This document shows, one piece after another, positions 30,050 to 34,904 of a DNA stretch of 34,904 nt. Origin of the DNA: CAYHMW01 sp964357925 (GTDB lineage: Bacteria; Patescibacteriota; Microgenomatia; UBA8517); the NCBI GenBank assembly GCA_964357925.1, contig CAYHMW010000012.1, positions 1 through 34,904 on the forward strand, written 5' to 3'. The number at the start of each line of letters is the position of its first letter. Within the stretch, counting starts at the first letter, position 1. The position numbers and the translations under genes are program-made. The notes below the pieces were generated by a model. The model saw only the letters and a list, made by a program, of their open reading frames with translations. It was not told where the DNA came from and made no database searches.

Positions 30050-32026
30050 CATATTTTACTTTTTCTAACCCCTCTAATTTTCTTCACAAAAACATCCGAA
30101 CTTTTCGAATTTAACAAAATAATCACAGTTTATTTCATAACGACATTAATAGTATGTACATGGCTTATCGACATGATCTATCAAAAAAAAATTATCTTCA
30201 GACACACTCTTCTTGATATCCCAATAGCACTATTCTTACTTTCACTCACCTTCTCAACCATGGTATCGGTTGATGTACGCACCTCACTCCTTGGTTATTA
30301 CGGAAGATTCCACGGCGGACTGACAAGCTATATTTCTTACTCAATTCTATATTGGGCATTTGTCACCTATTTTGACAAAAAAAACACAGGCAACATAATT
30401 CGTACACTATTAATATCAACAACTATCGCTGCGGTTTATGCTGCTCTCGAGCACTTCGGAAAAAGCATCAGTTGCCTTTTTGTAGACGGTACCTTTTCTG
30501 TTAACTGCTGGGTCCAAGATGTTGCTTTCAGAGTCTTTGGCACTTTTGGCCAACCGAACTGGCTCGCCGCCTGGCTGGTAGCAATAATTCCTCTAACATT
30601 TGTAGTCAAAAACCCAACCAAGACGGCGCAAAGCATAATGCTCTGGCTTTCTACATTATTCTTCACAACCTTATTATTCACCAAATCCCGCTCCGGTCTC
30701 CTCGCCTTTGCAATCTCCTACATATTGTACTTGTCTTTCACTCTTTCGAAAAAAAGGGTCACAGCATTAAGACCCTTCCTGGTTGTTTCTTGTATTTTGT
30801 TCGCTATTGCTTCAATAGTGGGTACTCCCTGGACATCATCAATATTAGATAAATTCAACAAACCAACAGAGGTGACAACGCAAACAACCACTGGAACAGT
30901 GCTTGAGGCTGGTGGTACAGAATCAGGCGACATCAGACAAATTGTCTGGCAAGGCGCACTAAACCTCTGGAAAAAATATCCTCTCTTTGGAACAGGCACA
31001 GATACTTTTGCCCTTGCCTATTATGAAACACGCCCCATTGAGCACAATAACGTATCCGAGTGGAATTTTCTCTACAACCGCGCCCACAACGAATACTTAA
31101 ACTTCATGGCCACAACCGGGACTTTCGGAATCGTAAGCTACCTGATCTTAATTGGAACAAGCCTCTACATGCTCCTTGATAACAAGCCGCTCCTCGCTGG
31201 CTATACATCAATTCTAATAACTAACTTCTTCGGATTTTCAGTCACCCCCATTGCCTTACTTTTCTTCCTTTTCCCAGCCTTAGCCATTGCCTCCCAAAAC
31301 AAAATTAATGAACTACAACATAAACCACTCACCACCGGTCAAAAACTAACAACACTTGCCATACTCCTAATTGCTGGTTACTTGTTACTTTCTATCGGCA
31401 AGTACTGGCTCGCAGACCTTAAATACACAAAGGGAGTCGACCTTAATAAATCAGAAAGATATACCGAAGCATCTGAAGCTCTAAAGTCCGCGATCACTCT
31501 TTCTCCCAACGAAGCTCTATATCATGACGAGTTGGCAAGTAGCTTCGGAGAGCTAGCAATCGCCTCCTTCATTGCAAAAGATACGGTCAATACCAATAAA
31601 TATATAAGTCTAAGCATCGATGAAATAAATAAAACTACAGAGCTTGCCCCTCACGATATCAAACTTCTAAAGACAAAGACTGCCACTCTCGCAAATCTAG
31701 GAGCCATGAATCCCGATTATTACGAAGAAGCAATCAAGCACCTAAAGACTCTTACAGCGTTGGCTCCCACAGAACCCACAGCACACTTCAGACTTGCGCT
31801 AAACAATGCAAGGCTTGGCAGAAACGAAGAGGCTCTAGAATGGCTTTTGGAAGCTATCGAGCTGAAACCAAATTACGAAAATGCCAGATTATTTCTCGGC
31901 TTACTATACGAAGATCTAGGTAATAAAGAAAAAGCGAGTGAGCAATATAGATACATACTAGAAAATATTACAAGAAACAACAAAGTAGCAGAAGAAAACC
32001 TAGACGCAATCAATAATTCCCAATAA
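30050..32026 (+). CDS. O-antigen ligase-like membrane protein with TPR tail (5' partial)
   Basis: A polytopic membrane protein of the Wzy/O-antigen ligase superfamily, proposed to polymerise or ligate surface glycans. About ten or more membrane helices are followed by tetratricopeptide repeats (about the last 200 residues, e.g. PTEPTAHFRLALNNARLGR). The family-like features are YYGRFHGGL, FGQPNWLAAW, TKSRSGLLAF, PLFGTGTDTFALAYYETRP and RAHNEYLNFMATTGTFG. The first ATG after the gap is at 30173, but the frame is open back to the gap edge and encodes a further membrane helix, so the true start lies in or before the gap. 658 residues are visible. Confidence 0.85.
   Translation, partial: HILLFLTPLIFFTKTSELFEFNKIITVYFITTLIVCTWLIDMIYQKKIIFRHTLLDIPIALFLLSLTFSTMVSVDVRTSLLGYYGRFHGGLTSYISYSILYWAFVTYFDKKNTGNIIRTLLISTTIAAVYAALEHFGKSISCLFVDGTFSVNCWVQDVAFRVFGTFGQPNWLAAWLVAIIPLTFVVKNPTKTAQSIMLWLSTLFFTTLLFTKSRSGLLAFAISYILYLSFTLSKKRVTALRPFLVVSCILFAIASIVGTPWTSSILDKFNKPTEVTTQTTTGTVLEAGGTESGDIRQIVWQGALNLWKKYPLFGTGTDTFALAYYETRPIEHNNVSEWNFLYNRAHNEYLNFMATTGTFGIVSYLILIGTSLYMLLDNKPLLAGYTSILITNFFGFSVTPIALLFFLFPALAIASQNKINELQHKPLTTGQKLTTLAILLIAGYLLLSIGKYWLADLKYTKGVDLNKSERYTEASEALKSAITLSPNEALYHDELASSFGELAIASFIAKDTVNTNKYISLSIDEINKTTELAPHDIKLLKTKTATLANLGAMNPDYYEEAIKHLKTLTALAPTEPTAHFRLALNNARLGRNEEALEWLLEAIELKPNYENARLFLGLLYEDLGNKEKASEQYRYILENITRNNKVAEENLDAINNSQ
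30783..30803 (-). repeat. possible heptanucleotide repeat in the ligase-like gene
   Basis: On the - strand CGAACAA, AATACAA, GAAACAA stand in tandem, similar to the topA repeats. A two-unit version (GTAACAA, GTAACCA) lies at 31375-31388. The copies are few, so this could be chance. Confidence 0.3.
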
Positions 32027-32028
32027 TA

Positions 32029-32037
32029 TGGTATTAT
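32029..32037 (+). promoter_or_regulatory. extended -10 promoter, leaderless def
   Basis: TGGTATTAT on the + strand, 7 bases before the ATG at 32045. It starts 3 bases after the ligase gene stop. Confidence 0.55.
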
Positions 32038-32044
32038 TCAGCCT

Positions 32045-32578
32045 ATGATACAGAAAATCGTTGATGTCAAAAACCCATCTCTTAGGGAAATTTCAAAAGA
32101 AGTTGCCATAATCGACAAAAAAACTCTTCAAATCATTGGAGACATGAAAGAAACATTGGACGCTCAAAATGATCCTGAAGGTGTTGGTCTTGCTGCTCCT
32201 CAAATTGGCAAGAACGTTCGCATATTCCTCATCAAAAACAAAGGCAAAACACAGATCGTAATAAACCCTGAAATTTTAAGTAAGGCTGTACCTCCCCCGG
32301 GAGCCAAAAAAGCCTCCCCTGGAAAACCACTGGAAGGGTGCCTCTCGCTTCCTCATTATTACGGTCCGCTAAATAGAACCAGTAAAATCAAAATTAAATA
32401 TATGGATGAAACAGGGGCAATTCTCGTCAAAGAATTCAGAGGCTTCGAAGCTCAAATAGTAGATCACGAAATCGATCACCTGAATGGAATTTTATTTGTA
32501 GATCACATAGTTTCCCAAAAAGTACCCCTCTATAAGTTCAACAAAGAAGGTGATTGGGAAGAAGTTAATTTGGTATGA
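32045..32578 (+). CDS. def: peptide deformylase
   Basis: A 177-residue metalloenzyme removing the N-formyl group from new proteins. All three motifs are present: GVGLAAPQIG, EGCLSLP with the metal-binding cysteine, and HEIDHLNG with two histidines and the catalytic glutamate. An insert around PPPGAKKASPGK precedes motif 2. The ATG at 32045 is 7 bases past the extended -10 TGGTATTAT and lacks a Shine-Dalgarno sequence. It overlaps fmt by 4 bases (ATGA), the classical def-fmt pair. Confidence 0.97.
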   Translation: MIQKIVDVKNPSLREISKEVAIIDKKTLQIIGDMKETLDAQNDPEGVGLAAPQIGKNVRIFLIKNKGKTQIVINPEILSKAVPPPGAKKASPGKPLEGCLSLPHYYGPLNRTSKIKIKYMDETGAILVKEFRGFEAQIVDHEIDHLNGILFVDHIVSQKVPLYKFNKEGDWEEVNLV

Positions 32579-33561
32579 AAGCAATATTTTTCGGAACTCC
32601 AGATTATGTGGTCCCTATCGCCCAAGCCCTCCATAAAGCATATAACCAAGGCCGTGAAAAACAATTCACAGCAGTTGTAACTCAAGAACCAAAGCCAACA
32701 GGCAGGAAAGGCTATCTCACTTTCTCTGCAATTGACGATTGGGCACACAAAAAAGGGATAAAAGTTCTAACAAACCCTGAAGATGTTTGGGAATCAGATC
32801 TCGGTATAGTTGCAAGCTACGGTAAAATCTTAAGTAAAGACGTAATCAAGCGTTTCAAACATGGCATCCTTAATATACATCCTTCGTGCCTTCCAGACTT
32901 AAGGGGAGCCACCCCAATCCCCGCCTCGATCCTTCGCGGCGACACGACAGCATGCGTGACTATCATCAAGATGGATGAAGAGTTGGATCATGGACCAATT
33001 CTCAGTAAGTTTAAGGCAGAAATCCTGCCAACAGACACTACAGAAACCCTTCGTACAAGGCTTTTCGAACTCTCAGCAGAATTCCTTATGGAACTAATTC
33101 CCAGTTACCTGTCCGGGAAAATTAATCTCAAATCGCAAAACCATAAAGAGGCAACCCTCACGCGTCTCCTCAAAAAAAGTGATGGCTTTATTCCACCACA
33201 ATATTTGAGTCAAGTGCTGGAGGGAAAATCGGTCAACGAGGACTGGACAATAAGATTTATGAACAACTACAACTTGAAGCCCGCCCCGCAAACACTATTT
33301 AACTTTGTAAGAGCCATGCACCCCTGGCCAGGAGCTTGGACAGAAGTTAATCTTGGTGGTCATTCTGGAGCCGAAGGCGATAGAATCAAAAGCCTAAAAA
33401 TTTTGAAAGCCCATGTCGAACCAAATGTCATCCCGCACGGAGATGCGGGATCTAAATCTTCTAAATTAATTCTTGATGAAGTCCATCTCGAAGGCAAAAG
33501 CCCTACAACTTGGAAGCAATTCCAACTCGGCTACCCTGAAGCTAAATTTGTGCAAACCTGA
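32575..33561 (+). CDS. fmt: methionyl-tRNA formyltransferase
   Basis: A 328-residue enzyme formylating Met-tRNA with 10-formyl-THF, which FolD makes. It has FFGTPDYVVPI at the N-terminus, GILNIHPSCLPDLRGATPIP with the catalytic Asn-His pair, and MDEELDHGPIL with the conserved aspartate, then the C-terminal tRNA-binding domain. There, residues about 285-294 (VIPHGDAGSK) are encoded by a family B palindromic element. Its last 20 bases overlap the convergent rpmB. It is translationally coupled to def. Confidence 0.95.
   Translation: MKAIFFGTPDYVVPIAQALHKAYNQGREKQFTAVVTQEPKPTGRKGYLTFSAIDDWAHKKGIKVLTNPEDVWESDLGIVASYGKILSKDVIKRFKHGILNIHPSCLPDLRGATPIPASILRGDTTACVTIIKMDEELDHGPILSKFKAEILPTDTTETLRTRLFELSAEFLMELIPSYLSGKINLKSQNHKEATLTRLLKKSDGFIPPQYLSQVLEGKSVNEDWTIRFMNNYNLKPAPQTLFNFVRAMHPWPGAWTEVNLGGHSGAEGDRIKSLKILKAHVEPNVIPHGDAGSKSSKLILDEVHLEGKSPTTWKQFQLGYPEAKFVQT
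33427..33454. repeat. family B palindromic element inside fmt
   Basis: GTCATCCCGCACGGAGATGC followed by GGGATCTA, in frame in fmt and encoding VIPHGDAGSK. It differs from the folD copy mainly in the loop (GGAGA versus TCCGA). Confidence 0.85.
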
Positions 33562-33781
33562 ACTCTTGGCTCCTCTTTCGTCTCTTTATACACTTCGTGC
33601 AAAGTTTCATCTGAATTTTCTTTCCAGCTTTCACAACTGTAAAACTCTGAATATTGGCCACAAAAAGTCTAGGGGTTGGAGTAACCCGGCTCATCCAGCG
33701 CTTCCCAGCAACACCACGTCTATGTTTTTTGCTGTGCCCTATCACTGTTGTTTTGCCACAATCGGCACAAATTCTCGACAT
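33542..33781 (-). CDS. rpmB: 50S ribosomal protein L28
   Basis: A 79-residue large-subunit protein with N-terminal MSRICADCGKTTVIGHSKKHRRG and a C-terminal KLCTKCIKRRKR. The two CxxC pairs (about residues 5/8 and 61/64) make a zinc-ribbon version of L28, as found in many bacteria that retain zinc in this protein. The start at 33781 is 8 bases past TATAAT on the - strand. It is convergent with fmt and overlaps its 3' end by 20 bases, with no terminator visible between them. Confidence 0.92.
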   Translation of the reverse strand: MSRICADCGKTTVIGHSKKHRRGVAGKRWMSRVTPTPRLFVANIQSFTVVKAGKKIQMKLCTKCIKRRKRSQEFRFAQI

Positions 33782-33789
33782 AATCGTGT

Positions 33790-33795
33790 ATTATA
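33790..33795 (-). promoter_or_regulatory. -10 box, near-leaderless rpmB
   Basis: A perfect TATAAT on the - strand, 8 bases before the ATG at 33781. It lies in the 44-base divergent gap shared with the M50 protease gene. Confidence 0.55.
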
Positions 33796-33825
33796 GAGAA
33801 ATCCGATACAATATTCAAGGTAGCT

Positions 33826-34467
33826 ATGCTCGATTTTCTATTCACAGACCCAACCCTATTCCTAATCCTTGGATTAGCATTACTCGTGGCGATCACAATC
33901 CATGAATTTGCCCACGCGTTAGCAGCCGATCAACTTGGAGACCCCACCCCAAGACTCCAAGGCAGACTCACCCTCAACCCATTTGCACACCTCGACCCTC
34001 TAGGTACTTTGATGCTCGTAATAATCGGGTTCGGTTGGGGCAAGCCAGTACAATTTGACCCGTTTAATCTAAAAAACCCACGTAGAGACGCTGCAATCAT
34101 CAGCTTCGCTGGCCCCTTAAGCAATATTGCCCTGGCAAGCATTCTATCAATCATCCTTAGATTCGCAACTACACCATTCTCCCCAGCACCTCTAATAATC
34201 ATAACTTCATACTTCATAAGCTTTAATGTCACCTTAGCTGTATTCAATTTACTCCCAATCCACCCTCTTGACGGAGGAAAGATTTTGGTTGGGCTTCTAC
34301 CCCCAAAAGAAGCTCACGAAGTAGACATGTTTATGCAAAGGTATGGGATGATAATTCTACTGCTTCTTATTTTCCCAGTCTTTGGAGGAGTAAGCTTAGT
34401 CAGCAATATAATATCTCCTATAAGAAATATACTTCTGAATATATATTTGCCACAAAACCTCATTTAA
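33826..34467 (+). CDS. M50B site-2 protease family protein
   Basis: A 213-residue polytopic membrane metalloprotease. It has HEFAHALAADQLGD in the first helices (active-site HExxH near residue 26), a GRLTLNPFAHLDPLG segment, SFAGPLSNIALA, and the second ligand in NLLPIHPLDGGK. There is no PDZ domain, unlike the RseP-like protein at 16044, so it belongs to the compact SpoIVFB/YwhC-like group. Its substrate is unknown. TACAAT (33807-33812) and AAGG 5 bases before the ATG form its start region. Confidence 0.92.
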   Translation: MLDFLFTDPTLFLILGLALLVAITIHEFAHALAADQLGDPTPRLQGRLTLNPFAHLDPLGTLMLVIIGFGWGKPVQFDPFNLKNPRRDAAIISFAGPLSNIALASILSIILRFATTPFSPAPLIIITSYFISFNVTLAVFNLLPIHPLDGGKILVGLLPPKEAHEVDMFMQRYGMIILLLLIFPVFGGVSLVSNIISPIRNILLNIYLPQNLI

Positions 34468-34491
34468 CCACCGCTTCTGAATTGTTAAGCA

Positions 34492-34500
34492 TGGTATAAT
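34492..34500 (+). promoter_or_regulatory. extended -10 promoter for the structured RNA
   Basis: TGGTATAAT is a perfect extended -10, predicting a transcript from about 34507. No start codon with a sensible ORF follows. Confidence 0.6.
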
Positions 34501-34505
34501 AAGAC

Positions 34506-34680
34506 GACCCTGCAAAAGGGGGTAGCAGGATACATTTCCTGATCACTTTCCTCAGGGAGAACGATTCCGATTCAATCGGGAGCGTTCCCGCAAAGCCTCG
34601 GCGATGTGGGACAGTTCACCCACCTTTTTGCGAACCAGGAAAGAGCCTGTCCCCGATATGCGGGGTCACGCGTGCGCTAA
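34506..34680 (+). ncRNA. candidate structured RNA of unknown family
   Basis: About 175 bases without a credible ORF, richer in GC than the surroundings and full of helices. CCTGC/GCAGG (34509-34529) and CAGGA/TCCTG (34526-34541) are mutually exclusive. A long hairpin lies at 34555-34589 (GGGA..ACG plus CCGAT/ATCGG). A stem GCAAA/TTTGC encloses GTGGG/CCCAC (34606-34623). CCCCG/CGGGG lies at 34651-34665. GACCCTGC at 34506 can instead pair with GCGGGGTC at 34660, closing the whole element. I could not match tmRNA, RNase P, SRP or a known riboswitch; a 6S-like role is possible by size only. Confidence 0.5.
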
Positions 34681-34696
34681 AAACTGCCACCTTAGC

Positions 34697-34738
34697 CCTG
34701 CCCGCCATTGGCTACGCCGCAGGCGTTGGCAGGCGGGT
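34697..34738. repeat. GC-rich palindromic repeat upstream of tRNA-Thr
   Basis: CCCGCC and GGCGGG arms enclose a second inverted pair, TACGCC/GGCGTT, forming a long imperfect hairpin. It resembles family A in its CCTGCCCGCC start. It sits between the structured RNA and tRNA-Thr and lacks a T run. Confidence 0.65.
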
Positions 34739-34762
34739 CAGTGGTAGTAACATAATACATAT

Positions 34763-34837
34763 GCCACCTTAGCTCAGTGGTAGAGCATCCGCTTTGTAAG
34801 CGGCAGGTCCTGGGTTCAAATCCCAGAGGTGGCTCCA
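34763..34837 (+). tRNA. tRNA-Thr (anticodon TGT)
   Basis: Acceptor GCCACCT pairs with AGGTGGC, the anticodon stem CCGC/GCGG holds the loop TTTGTAA (anticodon TGT), the T arm has GGGTTCAAATCCC, and the D arm is AGCTCAGTGGTAGAGC. The discriminator is T at 34834, and CCA is encoded at 34835-34837. Confidence 0.96.
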
Positions 34838-34860
34838 AATATACAAATATCATCTTATCT

Positions 34861-34904
34861 GCTGAGGTGGTGGAGTGGCCAATCACAACAGTCTGTAAAA
34901 CTGT
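34861..34904 (+). tRNA. tRNA-Tyr (anticodon GTA), cut by the window end
   Basis: It starts GCTGAGG, has a D arm with GTG/CAC, and an anticodon stem ACAGT/ACTGT with the loop CTGTAAA (anticodon GTA). The variable arm, T arm and acceptor 3' strand lie beyond the window. It is 23 bases after tRNA-Thr, so the two are probably cotranscribed. Confidence 0.88.

Noticed and set aside
34692..34886. A 64-residue open frame on the - strand containing PLGFEPRTCRLQSGCSTT
   Set aside because: It is the antisense of tRNA-Thr; this peptide is a well-known false annotation from the reverse strand of tRNA genes.

Overview
This window is a dense, AT-leaning bacterial chromosome segment of about 42 protein genes, a candidate structured RNA and two tRNA genes, interrupted by a 100-N scaffold gap (29950-30049), so it is probably a draft or metagenome assembly. 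Gene content and style suggest a Patescibacteria/CPR genome, most likely Microgenomates-like. The signs are minimal versions of housekeeping proteins (155-residue EF-Ts, DprA reduced to its Rossmann core, short YbeY), many small lineage-type hypotheticals, gene pairs overlapping by 1-4 bases, and an O-antigen-ligase-like/TPR protein. TGA is used as an ordinary stop (cysS neighbour, rpsB, frr, mrdA), which argues against the TGA-recoding Gracilibacteria/Absconditabacteria. The phylum call is inference; no rRNA is present.

Layout. 1-1250: three small + strand hypotheticals ending at a hairpin terminator. 1252-11154: mostly - strand: pgi, a glutaredoxin, three membrane/secreted proteins, cysS, a coiled-coil protein, recR, ybaB, dnaX, ybeY and yqeY, with small + strand genes set between them. 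11195-12256: a + strand surface-anchored protein. 12257-21892: - strand: HIT protein, YvcK-like protein, proS, an RseP-like protease, frr, tsf, rpsB, folD, glyA and tmk. 21941-24444: the divergent + strand thyA, folA, kinase and dCMP deaminase genes. 24550-29939: - strand topA, dprA, mrdA and mreB. After the gap, + strand: O-antigen-ligase/TPR gene (5' end lost in the gap), def, fmt, (rpmB on -), a second M50 protease, a structured-RNA candidate, tRNA-Thr and a truncated tRNA-Tyr.

How the genes work together. rpsB, tsf, frr, proS, cysS, rpmB, def, fmt and ybeY serve translation. glyA, folD, thyA, folA, tmk and the dCMP deaminase make a compact one-carbon/dTMP module on two divergent arms. dnaX, recR, topA and dprA handle DNA. 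mreB and mrdA drive cell-wall elongation, with no mreC or mreD between them.

Two genome-wide habits stand out. First, about ten genes have a -10 hexamer, often an extended TGn form, ending only 5-8 bases before the ATG, with no Shine-Dalgarno sequence; this implies leaderless transcripts and fixes several starts. Second, GC-rich palindromic elements and heptanucleotide tandem repeats sit in frame inside conserved proteins (DnaX, FolD, Fmt, ProS, TopA) as well as in hypotheticals and in leaders upstream of rpsB and tsf. I see no CRISPR array, transposase, prophage or defence system.
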